DNA from: Acidobacteria bacterium 13_1_40CM_65_14
GTDB taxonomy: Bacteria > Acidobacteriota > Vicinamibacteria > Vicinamibacterales > CAVVIG01
Direction: 5' to 3'
Length of the DNA stretch: 42,177 nucleotides
NCBI GenBank assembly: GCA_001917905.1
Contig: MNEX01000041.1
Span: 1 to 42,177, forward strand
The notes beneath the pieces are model-generated. The model did not search any database. It had not been told where the DNA came from and saw nothing but the letters and a program-made list of their open reading frames with translations. The translations under genes and the position numbers were made by a program. How positions within the stretch are numbered: position 1 is the first letter of the stretch; every line of letters starts with the position of its first letter. Positions 7,638-15,052 of this stretch are shown here, in pieces.

Positions 7638-9317
7638 ATGCGTCGCACGTGCGTAGCAGCCCGTGGTGAAAGTCTGGCTGCATTCGACGGGCGATGCATC
7701 CCCGCCGGCTGCGTTGCTCCTCGCTCAAATACTCCCGGTATTGCACCCCACCGTGCACAACACGCACGGTGGGGACCCCGCCGTTCGGTCGTCGCGCCGT
7801 TCGATACCGGGGTCCCCAGCGCGGCAGCCGCGCTGGGGTGGTCGTCGGGGCGCCTCGCCCGTCTCGGTGCGACGCCAGCCTTTCACCACGGGCTGCTAGT
7901 CCTCGCCTTCAGCCTGGCCGCTGGTTGCGCGACCAACCCCGTCACCGGCAAGCGCGAGCTCTCGCTGATGAGCGAAGCGCAGGAAATCCAGATTGGCCAG
8001 CAGCAGGACGCCGAAGTTCGCAAAGAAATGGGCGTCTACAACGATCGCGCGCTGCAGGAGTACGTCACGACTCTCGGTCTGAAGCTCGCGCAGGTGAGCG
8101 AGCGGCCGAACCTGCCGTGGCATTTCACCGTCCTCGACGTGCCCGCCATCAACGCGTTCGCACTGCCGGGCGGTTACATCTACATCACGCGCGGCATCCT
8201 GCCGTTTCTCGACGATGAGGCACAGCTCGCCGGCGTCCTGGGTCACGAGATCGGTCACGTCACCGCCCGTCACTCGGCGCAGCAGTACTCGCGCGCGACT
8301 GGTGCACAACTCGGTCTCATCCTCGGCAGCATCCTCGTTCCGCAGACCCGTCCCTTCGCGCAGCTCGGCGAAAGCGGACTCGGTCTGCTGTTCTTGAAAT
8401 ACAGCCGCGACGATGAGGAGCAAGCGGACGCGCTGGGCGTGAAGTACGCATCACGGGCCGGATGGGATCCGGCCGGCGTGCCGCGGATGCTGACGACGCT
8501 CGCGCGCATCGAGGAGGCGAGCGACAACAAAGGCGTGCCGAACTGGCTGTCGACGCATCCGGCGCCGGTCGATCGCGTACAAAAAGTGCAATCGGTCGTT
8601 CAACAAGCGGCGTCGGGCGCCGCGCGCTTCACAAGCGATCGAGACGGCTACCTGCGGCGTATGGACGGGATCGTCTACGGGGACAATCCCGAACAGGGCG
8701 TCGTGCGTGGCGCGAGCTTTTTGCATGCCGGACTGCGCTTCGCCATGGAGTTTCCACCAGGCTGGGACGTCAATAACGGGCAGACGCAGGTCGTCGCAAA
8801 GGAGCCTGGCGGCAACACGCTCTTGTTGCTGCAACCGGTCCAGCAGCCAATCGGGCGAAGTATTCAGGAGGTCGCGTTGCGATCGATGGACAGCGCCGGG
8901 TTTCGTGCTGCGAGCGGCGGCCGGACGACTATCAACGGTCTCGACGCGTTCGTCGGTACGTATGAGGGCGCGCTGCAGGATCTGGGGCGCGTCACGGTGC
9001 GCGCCGCGCACATCGCCCTGGACCGCGACGTTCTGCTCGTTGCCGGCATCGCGCCGCAGCAGACCTACGACCGCGTCGAGCCCACGTTCATCAAGAGCAT
9101 CAATTCGTTCCGGCCGCTGACCCGTGCCGAGGCCGAAGCCATTCGGCCCAACCGCATCGATCTCTATACGGCGCGCGCGGGCGATACCTGGCAGTCGATC
9201 GCCGAGCGCGCCGGCCGCGGCGTGATCAAACCGTCGACGCTCGCGATCATGAACGGCCACGCCGTCAACGATCAGCCGCGCCCCGGCGAGCGATTGAAGA
9301 TCGTGGTGTCAGGATGA
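7638..9317 (+). CDS. M48-family metalloprotease lipoprotein with LysM-like tail; signal peptide split by an inserted element
   Basis: 559 aa from ATG 7638. The zinc motif HEIGH is at residues 203-207 (VLGHEIGHVTARHS), with a downstream Glu in DDEEQADALGVKYA. The family opening after the lipobox is CATNPVTGKREL. The C-terminus (about 510-559: YTARAGDTWQSIAERAG... RPGERLKIV) is LysM-like. Codons 7-87 come from a palindromic element (7656-7898). Without it the protein would start MRRTCVVLAFSLAAGC, a perfect lipoprotein signal. As it stands, the hydrophobic core and Cys97 are buried 80 residues in. Export may therefore be lost, or an unseen alternative start is used. The frame stays open through the insertion. 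It overlaps the next gene by 4 bp (ATGA). Confidence 0.88.
   Translation: MRRTCVAARGESLAAFDGRCIPAGCVAPRSNTPGIAPHRAQHARWGPRRSVVAPFDTGVPSAAAALGWSSGRLARLGATPAFHHGLLVLAFSLAAGCATNPVTGKRELSLMSEAQEIQIGQQQDAEVRKEMGVYNDRALQEYVTTLGLKLAQVSERPNLPWHFTVLDVPAINAFALPGGYIYITRGILPFLDDEAQLAGVLGHEIGHVTARHSAQQYSRATGAQLGLILGSILVPQTRPFAQLGESGLGLLFLKYSRDDEEQADALGVKYASRAGWDPAGVPRMLTTLARIEEASDNKGVPNWLSTHPAPVDRVQKVQSVVQQAASGAARFTSDRDGYLRRMDGIVYGDNPEQGVVRGASFLHAGLRFAMEFPPGWDVNNGQTQVVAKEPGGNTLLLLQPVQQPIGRSIQEVALRSMDSAGFRAASGGRTTINGLDAFVGTYEGALQDLGRVTVRAAHIALDRDVLLVAGIAPQQTYDRVEPTFIKSINSFRPLTRAEAEAIRPNRIDLYTARAGDTWQSIAERAGRGVIKPSTLAIMNGHAVNDQPRPGERLKIVVSG
7656..7896. mobile_element. MITE-like element, 241 bp, flanked by TA, inside the M48 gene
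   Basis: Terminal inverted repeats are perfect for 17 bp (GCAGCCCGTGGTGAAAG at 7656-7672 and its complement at 7880-7896) and continue imperfectly. A TA dinucleotide flanks each side (7654-7655 and 7897-7898). Inside are two perfect 11-bp hairpins, 7746-7774 (CCCCACCGTGC stem) and 7814-7838 (CCCCAGCGCGG stem). There is no transposase, so it must move in trans. TA duplication is typical of IS630/Tc1-mariner relatives, so such a parent is inferred. One TA copy plus the element is 243 bp, exactly 81 codons. Confidence 0.85.
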
Positions 9318-10072
9318 ACGGTCAGCCGGAGGCGGAAGGCGGTGCACGCAAAGCCGGACGCTATATTCTCCGCGGCGTTGGTATCGCTGCGGTGTCCGTG
9401 TTCGCGGTCGTCGCCTACATCTACCTCACGCTGCCCGACATTCGCCCTCTGAAAACGGCGAATCCGACGACCACGGCGTTCATGGAGCTGCGCGCCCGCG
9501 AGGCGCGCGCGAAGGGACAACAGCCACGCCGCGTGCATCGCTGGGTGAGCTACCGCAACATCTCGCCCGACTTGAAGCGTGCGGTCCTCGTCGCCGAAGA
9601 CGATGCCTTCTGGCAGCACGACGGGGTCGATTACGAGCAGCTGCAGGAGTCGCTCGAGGCCGATTGGGCGCGCGGACGGTTTCTGCGCGGTGGCAGCACG
9701 ATCACGCAGCAACTCGCGAAGAATCTCTATCTGTCGCCCTCGAAGAATCCGTTGCGCAAGCTTCGCGAGCTCATCATCGCCCGGCGGCTCGAAGCCGAGC
9801 TGAAGAAAGCGCGAATCCTCGAGCTGTATCTGAACCTGATCGAGTGGGGCGATGGCATCTACGGCGCTGAAGCGGCTGCGCGCACCTACTTTCAGGCGTC
9901 GGCAGGAGCGCTCGGACCGGCCGAATCGGCGCTGATGGCGGCTACGATCATCAATCCGCGCGTGCTCAATCCTGCGCGGCCGAGCGCGCGTCTCATCCGG
10001 CGGCAACAACTCATCTTGCGGCGCATGGGCGTGATCACGCCGCCCGAAGAGTCGACTGTCGAGCCGCGCTGA
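9314..10072 (+). CDS. mtgA: Monofunctional biosynthetic peptidoglycan transglycosylase
   Basis: 252 aa. A single N-terminal membrane anchor (about residues 17-40) precedes a GT51 domain. The motifs are VAEDDAFWQHDGVD (catalytic Glu), RGGSTITQQLAKNLYLS, and ARRLEAELKKARILELYLNLIEWGDGIYGAEAAARTYF. No transpeptidase domain follows, so it is monofunctional and polymerises lipid II in the periplasm. The ATG overlaps the M48 stop, so the two envelope genes are probably translated together. Confidence 0.95.
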   Translation: MNGQPEAEGGARKAGRYILRGVGIAAVSVFAVVAYIYLTLPDIRPLKTANPTTTAFMELRAREARAKGQQPRRVHRWVSYRNISPDLKRAVLVAEDDAFWQHDGVDYEQLQESLEADWARGRFLRGGSTITQQLAKNLYLSPSKNPLRKLRELIIARRLEAELKKARILELYLNLIEWGDGIYGAEAAARTYFQASAGALGPAESALMAATIINPRVLNPARPSARLIRRQQLILRRMGVITPPEESTVEPR

Positions 10073-10130
10073 TGTGCACACTGTTGCAGCTCAACCTTCA
10101 CGCCGACAACGAATTACAAGACCGTTCAGC

Positions 10131-10159
10131 TTGATTTCTCGTTGTCAGTTCGCTATAGT
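10131..10159 (+). promoter_or_regulatory. Sigma-70 type promoter for the HEXXH gene
   Basis: TTGATT at 10131-10136 and TATAGT at 10154-10159, spaced by exactly 17 bp. Transcription would begin near 10166 and give a leader of about 120 nt before ATG 10285. The leader is G/C-poor at first and has no obvious riboswitch fold. Confidence 0.7.
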
Positions 10160-10284
10160 TTGCGAGCTTTCGGCTCTTTCTCTTAGACACAATCTGACCG
10201 CGTCATGTGCCATGCGAGGGCTACTTTCCCCGGTGGCGATGTGTGCGCAGCGCGGACGATCGTGGAGTAGGTGCCAGCGATCGC

Positions 10285-11109
10285 ATGATCAACTACACCG
10301 AACGCCTGACGCTCTTGATGCAGGACATCGTGGCCAAAGTGCCCACGCTGTCATTCATCGACGTGGCGGACGTCCTCGTGTTCGCGCGATCCGGTCGATC
10401 GAATGCGGAAGGCGCATTTGCGACGTGTCACTGTCTGACCCTTCCCGCGAGCGAGCCGGGTTACTACTTCTGGCGCGACCGGACCACGCAGCGCATCACG
10501 CGCCGCTCGGAATGGTTCGTGACGAAGTCCCCCGAGGTCACGCTGGGTCCGCGCCAGGTCAAGTACCTCCTCTCGTTCGCGCTGCCGCGCTTCTGCGATC
10601 AGTCGCTCGACAAATCGCGCAAGGAGCGGTTGTATCCGGGCGCGGACGCGTGGATCGCGAAACTCGACACCGTCATCCACGAGCTCTATCACATCGATCC
10701 CGAGTTGAGCGGCATCCGCCGCATCGAGCGCGGCGACGGCACCTACTCCGCGAACTGTCACGGTCACCGCTTCTTCGAGCAGGTCGCCGAGATGGTGCAC
10801 ACGTATCTGAACAACCATCCGGATCCTGCGGCGTACGATTTCCTTCGTGAGGATTTCAGCACGCTTGAAAAACGGTTCGGCGGCGTGGTCGGTACCAGCT
10901 TCCGTACGTTCCCGTCGTTTCCGCAGCGCTACATCGAGCGGGTCACCGTGCAGGTGCCGTGCGAGGCGGACAGCGAAGGGGTGAACGTCGAGCCGCTGCG
11001 CATCGCGCAGATGCCAAGGCGCTACACCGAAAACGATCTCGACGTGCGCCAGTTCATGAAGGACACGTCGCGGCGACAGATTCGGAAGGGCGCGTTTCGA
11101 GCCGCGTAG
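10285..11109 (+). CDS. Putative zinc metallopeptidase-like protein (HEXXH), unknown substrate
   Basis: 274 aa from ATG 10285 (MINYTERLTLLMQDIV); the frame is open upstream to 10207 but that extension is not protein-like. The motif VIHELYHIDPE gives HEXXH at about residues 132-136. A second His/Glu-rich stretch, HGHRFFEQVAEM, follows at about 158, a plausible third-ligand region. No signal peptide or membrane span is visible, so it is probably cytoplasmic. It recalls the putative phage-type metallopeptidase fold but no phage genes are nearby. It has its own promoter and a long leader. Function is not known. Confidence 0.75.
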   Translation: MINYTERLTLLMQDIVAKVPTLSFIDVADVLVFARSGRSNAEGAFATCHCLTLPASEPGYYFWRDRTTQRITRRSEWFVTKSPEVTLGPRQVKYLLSFALPRFCDQSLDKSRKERLYPGADAWIAKLDTVIHELYHIDPELSGIRRIERGDGTYSANCHGHRFFEQVAEMVHTYLNNHPDPAAYDFLREDFSTLEKRFGGVVGTSFRTFPSFPQRYIERVTVQVPCEADSEGVNVEPLRIAQMPRRYTENDLDVRQFMKDTSRRQIRKGAFRAA

Positions 11110-11132
11110 CTCTCTGTTGTCAGCCGTCAGCT

Positions 11133-11693
11133 TCAGTTGACCCGCTTGGCGCCGAGGAAGCGGGGCGCCCAGTACTTCGAGCTCAGATGTTCGACGCGGA
11201 CCACGCCGGCCGAGCTCGGGGCGTGCACGAACTCGTCGCCGCCGACGGCGATGGCGACGTGTGAGGCTCCCGGCTCGGTCGTGGTAAAGAAGATCAGATC
11301 GCCCGCCGTCAGTTCCTCCGGCTTCACCGATTTTCCCCACTGATATTGCTCGCGCACGTCCCGCGGCAGCGACACGCCGTACTGCGCGAACACGTAAAGC
11401 GTGAAGCCGCTGCAATCGAAGCCGGCCGGATCACTGCCGCCATTCCGGTACGGCGCGCCGCGCAACGACAGCGCGGTGCCCGCGAGCGCGTAGCCGTCGA
11501 ATGCGCGCGACGAGCCTCCTTCAGAACCTCGCGAACCCTGCGAACCCTGCGAACCGGGCATAGGAAACGGCTTCGGCACCGCGCCAGTGGACGCGCACGC
11601 GGTCGCCAGCGCGGCTAGGGCAGCCGTCCCAATCGCGCGCGCCACGCAGCCGCGGGAAGTCCTGATCATCACGTCCGGTGCTATCGGTTTCAA
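11133..11693 (-). CDS. NlpC/P60 (C40) family cell-wall hydrolase lipoprotein
   Basis: 186 aa; ATG 11693 or, more compactly, ATG 11669 (MIRTSRGCVARAIG). Lipobox LATAC gives lipid-modified Cys33. A low-complexity linker (residues 47-61, GSQGSQGSRGSEGG) is encoded by a 9-nt phrase repeat. The NlpC/P60 domain follows, with catalytic Cys94 in GFDCSGF, His145 in ASHVAIAVG, and a third polar residue probably His157 in FVHAP. It should cleave peptidoglycan stem peptides from the outer-membrane side. It is transcribed alone, convergent with the HEXXH gene (23 bp gap). Confidence 0.92.
   Translation of the reverse strand: MKPIAPDVMIRTSRGCVARAIGTAALAALATACASTGAVPKPFPMPGSQGSQGSRGSEGGSSRAFDGYALAGTALSLRGAPYRNGGSDPAGFDCSGFTLYVFAQYGVSLPRDVREQYQWGKSVKPEELTAGDLIFFTTTEPGASHVAIAVGGDEFVHAPSSAGVVRVEHLSSKYWAPRFLGAKRVN
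11524..11559 (-). repeat. 9-nt phrase array in frame in the NlpC/P60 gene
   Basis: Four consecutive 9-mers on the plus strand: GAACCTCGC, GAACCCTGC, GAACCCTGC, GAACCGGGC (consensus GAACCNNGC). They encode the Gly-Ser-Gln linker. This is the same fixed-core plus two-variable-base design as the intergenic phrase palindromes, but with only one arm. Confidence 0.75.
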
Positions 11694-11754
11694 GCGGAGA
11701 GTACCACAGAGGCGCTAACCGTCAGCGTATCAAGGTGTTTGCGGCGTCAGTGTC

Positions 11755-11783
11755 TTGACACCTCGACAGGCGTCGGGCAAAAT
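11755..11783 (+). promoter_or_regulatory. Sigma-70 type promoter for the HNH gene
   Basis: TTGACA at 11755-11760 and CAAAAT at 11778-11783, spacer 17 bp. It is 40 bp upstream of ATG 11823. The -35 is a perfect consensus and the -10 matches four of six. Confidence 0.65.
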
Positions 11784-11822
11784 TCATACACGACGTGCCG
11801 GGCAGGGACCCGGGATCGAACG

Positions 11823-12356
11823 ATGGAACAGACGCTACTGCTGAACGCGTCATACGAGCCGCTCAAGATCGTCCACTGGCAGAAGGCCGTCACCCTTTTG
11901 TGCCAGGGGAAGGTCGAGGTCATCTCTGTGTACGACCGGGAGATCCGGGCGGTCTCCATCAGCTTCAAGCTGCCGTCGATCATTCGGCTGCTCCGGTACA
12001 TCAAGATCAAGCGTCGCTTCGACTACGTGCCGTTTTCCCGCGCGAACATCTACGCGCGCGACAACCACGAGTGCCAGTACTGCGGCGACGACTTCCCGAC
12101 GAGCGAGCTGACGTTCGACCATGTCATTCCGGTCGCCCATGGCGGCCGCAAAGACTGGGAGAACATCGTGACCAGCTGCGTCACGTGCAATCGCAAGAAA
12201 GGTGGGCGCACGCCGGCTGAAGCCGGCATGCATCTCACGCGGATGCCGAAACGCCCCGAGTCCGCGCCGGCCATCCGCATCACCGTCGGTCTCCGCAACG
12301 CGCCTGAAAGCTGGCGCGATTATCTGTACTGGAACGTCGAGCTCGACGATACCTAG
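11823..12356 (+). CDS. HNH endonuclease-domain protein
   Basis: 177 aa from ATG 11823 (MEQTLLLNASYEPLKIVHW), the conserved start of this family; upstream in-frame sequence is promoter. An N-terminal domain of about 75 residues precedes the HNH ββα-metal motif: CQYC, TFDHVIPVAHGG (catalytic His), WENIVTSCVTCNRKKGG. The four cysteines form a structural zinc site. It probably cuts DNA or acts in repair. It is widespread as a stand-alone chromosomal gene and shows no toxin or mobile context here. The stop codon is the first TAG of a downstream phrase palindrome. Confidence 0.9.
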   Translation: MEQTLLLNASYEPLKIVHWQKAVTLLCQGKVEVISVYDREIRAVSISFKLPSIIRLLRYIKIKRRFDYVPFSRANIYARDNHECQYCGDDFPTSELTFDHVIPVAHGGRKDWENIVTSCVTCNRKKGGRTPAEAGMHLTRMPKRPESAPAIRITVGLRNAPESWRDYLYWNVELDDT

Positions 12357-12426
12357 AAAGTAGGAAGTAGGAAGTCTGAAGTTTGAGGCTACGCAATCAG
12401 ACTTCCGACTTCAGACTTCATACTTG
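12354..12426. repeat. Phrase-repeat palindrome P1 (7-nt phrase, GAAGT core)
   Basis: The left arm from the HNH stop codon reads as 7-mers TAGAAAG, TAGGAAG, TAGGAAG, TCTGAAG, TTTGAGG. The right arm (12397-12426), read on the other strand, gives CAAGTAT, GAAGTCT, GAAGTCG, GAAGTCT. Both arms are tandem GAAGTNN arrays facing each other around a 10-nt loop, so the transcript can form a long imperfect stem. The first phrase includes the stop codon of the upstream gene. Confidence 0.8.
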
Positions 12427-12435
12427 TACGCGTCA

Positions 12436-13431
12436 ATGCCCTCCCCCCGTGTCACCGCTATTCATCCGCTTTGGGCGATTGAAGGCGGCCGCATCACCAT
12501 CGAAGGCGCCGGTTTCGCGGTCGACGATTCGTATCCGTCCGAGGTGCGCATCGGCGACGCGCGCGCGCGCATCGTCTACGCATCGTCAGCGAGACTGGCC
12601 GCCGTCGTGCCTGGTGGTCTCGAGGGTGGCCGCGCGACGGTGCGTGTCGCCGCCGTTCCTGGTGAAACTGCGTTCATCGACATTGCGGCACCGTTCGCGA
12701 CCGGACTCCATCAAGTCGACAATCCCGTCTTCGATCGAGACGGCAATCTGTATGTCACCTATAGCGGCACGCGCGGTCAGCAGGTGCCGGTGTCAATCTT
12801 CCGCGTGCGGCCGAACGGCACGCGCGAAACCTTTTCCTCCGGGATCGTGAATCCGACGTCGATGGCGCTCGATCCGCAGGGCCGGCTCTACGTGTCGAGC
12901 CGGTTCGAGGGCACTGTGTACCGCGTGGCCGCCGACGGCTCGGTCGAGGTGTTCGCCAACGACCTCGGCGTCGCGTGCGGACTCGCGTTCGCCGGTGACG
13001 GGACGCTGTTTGTCGGCGATCGATCGGGCACCATCTTCCGCGTCGATCGCGACGGCAAAGCGACGACGTTTGCGTCGCTGCCCGCGAGCGTGGCCGCGTT
13101 TCATCTCGCGTTTGGTCCAGATGCCGCGTTGTACGTCACCGGTCCGACATTGTCATCGTACGACTCGGTGTACCGCATCGACACGAGCGGCAGCGTGACC
13201 ACGCGGTACGCCGGCTTCGGGCGACCGCAAGGCGTCGCGTTCGACACGCACGGCACGCTGCACGTGGTCGAGGCGCTCGCCGGCGTCAGTGGATTGTATC
13301 GAGTGCCGGCCAGCGGCGACCCCGAGCTGGTGCTCGCCGGCCCTGGTCTGGTCGGCGTCGCGTTCGATCCGCGCGGCGGCCTCGTCGTCTCCTCGAACGA
13401 CACCGCGTATCGGCTCTCGAGAATCGTGTGA
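12436..13431 (+). CDS. IPT/TIG-domain plus NHL/SMP-30-like beta-propeller protein
   Basis: 331 aa from ATG 12436 (MPSPRVTAIHPLWAIEGG). Residues about 4-85 form an IPT/TIG immunoglobulin-like domain (PLWAIEGGRITIEGAGF). The rest is a six-bladed propeller with repeats of the type (D)xxGxLYVxxRxxGTVYRV: DRDGNLYVTYSG, DPQGRLYVSSRFEGTVYRV, AGDGTLFVGDRSGTIFRV, FDTHGTLHVVEALAG. No signal peptide is visible. It is perhaps a sugar-lactone or general ligand-binding propeller. No catalytic metal site could be confirmed. Confidence 0.82.
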   Translation: MPSPRVTAIHPLWAIEGGRITIEGAGFAVDDSYPSEVRIGDARARIVYASSARLAAVVPGGLEGGRATVRVAAVPGETAFIDIAAPFATGLHQVDNPVFDRDGNLYVTYSGTRGQQVPVSIFRVRPNGTRETFSSGIVNPTSMALDPQGRLYVSSRFEGTVYRVAADGSVEVFANDLGVACGLAFAGDGTLFVGDRSGTIFRVDRDGKATTFASLPASVAAFHLAFGPDAALYVTGPTLSSYDSVYRIDTSGSVTTRYAGFGRPQGVAFDTHGTLHVVEALAGVSGLYRVPASGDPELVLAGPGLVGVAFDPRGGLVVSSNDTAYRLSRIV

Positions 13432-13492
13432 TCTCGTGATCGGGTGATCGGCGACCGCCCATCGCATCGTCCATTACCCGATCGCCGATTAG
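13428..13492. repeat. Phrase-repeat palindrome P2 (8-nt phrase, GTGATC core)
   Basis: Left arm: GTGATCTC, GTGATCGG, GTGATCGG, then a decayed CGACCGCC. The right arm (about 13461-13492), read in reverse, gives TAATCGGC, GATCGGGT, AATGGACG, a decayed version. The TGA stop of the propeller gene (13429-13431) lies inside the first phrase. The arms are less matched than in P1 and P3. Confidence 0.65.
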
Positions 13493-13495
13493 ACA

Positions 13496-13501
13496 TACAA
13501 T
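13496..13501 (+). promoter_or_regulatory. Candidate -10 for the APC permease, near-leaderless
   Basis: TACAAT ends eight bases before ATG 13510. This leaves no room for a Shine-Dalgarno sequence. A weak TTACCC could serve as -35 at 16-bp spacing, inside the right arm of P2. Confidence 0.5.
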
Positions 13502-13509
13502 CCCGCCCC

Positions 13510-14997
13510 ATGTCGCAACTGTTCGAGCGCAAGCCGATCGCGGATCTCGTCGAAGAGACGCACGGCGCGCACAGTCTGAAGCGGACGCTCGGCGCGGGCG
13601 ATCTGATCATGCTCGCCATCGGCGCCGTGATTGGCGCGGGCATCTTTGGCGCCATCGGCACAGCAGCCGCGGGGCAGGTCGGGCCCAACGGCGACGTGAT
13701 TCGGGCCGGCGCCGGACCGGCGCTCGTGTTCTCGTTCATTCTGCTCGGCGGTGCGTGCGCGCTCGCAGGACTCTGCTACGCGGAGCTCGCCGCGATGATT
13801 CCCCAGGCGGGGAGCGCCTACGCGTATTCCTACGCGACGCTCGGCGAGCTGGTCGCCTGGATCATCGGATGGGATCTCATCCTCGAGTACGCGGTCGGCA
13901 ACGTGGCGGTCGCGATCTCGTGGGGCGACTACTTCAACACGCTGGTGAGCGGCTTCGGGGTGAACCTGCCGGTGTGGCTGCGGACCGGGTATCGCACGGC
14001 GCTGCTCAGCGCCGATCCGCAGATTCACGGTTTGCTCGCGTCGGCGCCACGCGTCGCGGGGCTTCCGATACTCGTGCACGTGCCCGCGTTCGCGATCGTG
14101 ATGGTCATCACCTGGCTGCTGCTCCGCGGCGCACGCGAGAGCGCGACCGCGAACAACATCATGGTCGTCATCAAGCTCATCGCCCTCGGCGTCTTCATCG
14201 CCGTCGGCGCGACGCACATCAATCCAGCCAACTACCATCCGTTCGCGCCGAACGGGTTCAGAGGCATTCATCAAGGCGCCGCCATCGTGTTCTTCGCCTA
14301 CATCGGCTTCGACGCGATCTCGACGGCGGCGGAAGAAACGATCAATCCTCAACGAAACCTCCCAATCGGCATTCTCGGCGGGCTGGCGATCTGCACATTG
14401 ATCTATGTGATCGTCGGCGCCGTGCTCACCGGCATGGTGCGCTACACAGAGCTCGCCGTTGCCGACCCGCTCGCGCGCGCGCTCGAATTGGCGGGATTCA
14501 AGACGGTCGGCTGGTTTGTCGCGCTCGGCGCCGCCGTGTCGATGTCGGCGGTGCTGCTGGTGTTTCAGTACGGACAGCCGCGGATCTTCTTCGCGATGGC
14601 GCGTGACGGACTGCTCCCCAAGTGGGCCGCGACAGTGCATCCGCGGACGCGCGTGCCGTCGACGACGACGCTGCTGACCGGGATCTTCGTCGCCACGTGG
14701 GCGCTCATCGGCGACGCCGCCGAAACCTACGACCTCACCAACATCGGAACGCTCTTCGCGTTCATGCTCGTCAGCATCGGGGTCCTCGTGTTGCGCTACA
14801 AGGAACCGGCACGGCCCAGACCGTTCAAGGTCCCGTTCGTGTGGCCCGTGTCGCTCCTCTCAGCGGCGGGCTGCGTCTTCATCATGTACGGCCTGCCGGG
14901 TACGGCGTGGCGTCGATTCGGCTGGTGGCTGGCGATCGGACTGCTTCTGTACTTCACGTACGGCTTCAGCCACAGCAAGCTGCGCCGGCGCGCATGA
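13510..14997 (+). CDS. APC-superfamily amino acid permease (cationic amino acid transporter-like)
   Basis: 495 aa, 12-14 membrane helices. The N-terminal motif IGAVIGAGIFGAIGTAAA is the APC substrate-binding TM1 with its unwound Gly-rich turn. The next hallmarks are GPALVFSFILLGGACALAGLCYAELAAMIPQAGSAY (TM2-TM3, split here for brevity) and FFAYIGFDAISTAAEETINPQRNLPIGI (TM6 region), typical of the YfnA/CAT group. It imports an amino acid by proton or sodium coupling; specificity is unclear. It stands between its own promoter and the CoA-transferase gene 55 bp downstream. Confidence 0.92.
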   Translation: MSQLFERKPIADLVEETHGAHSLKRTLGAGDLIMLAIGAVIGAGIFGAIGTAAAGQVGPNGDVIRAGAGPALVFSFILLGGACALAGLCYAELAAMIPQAGSAYAYSYATLGELVAWIIGWDLILEYAVGNVAVAISWGDYFNTLVSGFGVNLPVWLRTGYRTALLSADPQIHGLLASAPRVAGLPILVHVPAFAIVMVITWLLLRGARESATANNIMVVIKLIALGVFIAVGATHINPANYHPFAPNGFRGIHQGAAIVFFAYIGFDAISTAAEETINPQRNLPIGILGGLAICTLIYVIVGAVLTGMVRYTELAVADPLARALELAGFKTVGWFVALGAAVSMSAVLLVFQYGQPRIFFAMARDGLLPKWAATVHPRTRVPSTTTLLTGIFVATWALIGDAAETYDLTNIGTLFAFMLVSIGVLVLRYKEPARPRPFKVPFVWPVSLLSAAGCVFIMYGLPGTAWRRFGWWLAIGLLLYFTYGFSHSKLRRRA

Positions 14998-15052
14998 CGT
15001 CCCCGCTGCGCTCGCCAAACACCATGGACACAAAGGACACCAACAAAAGCCT

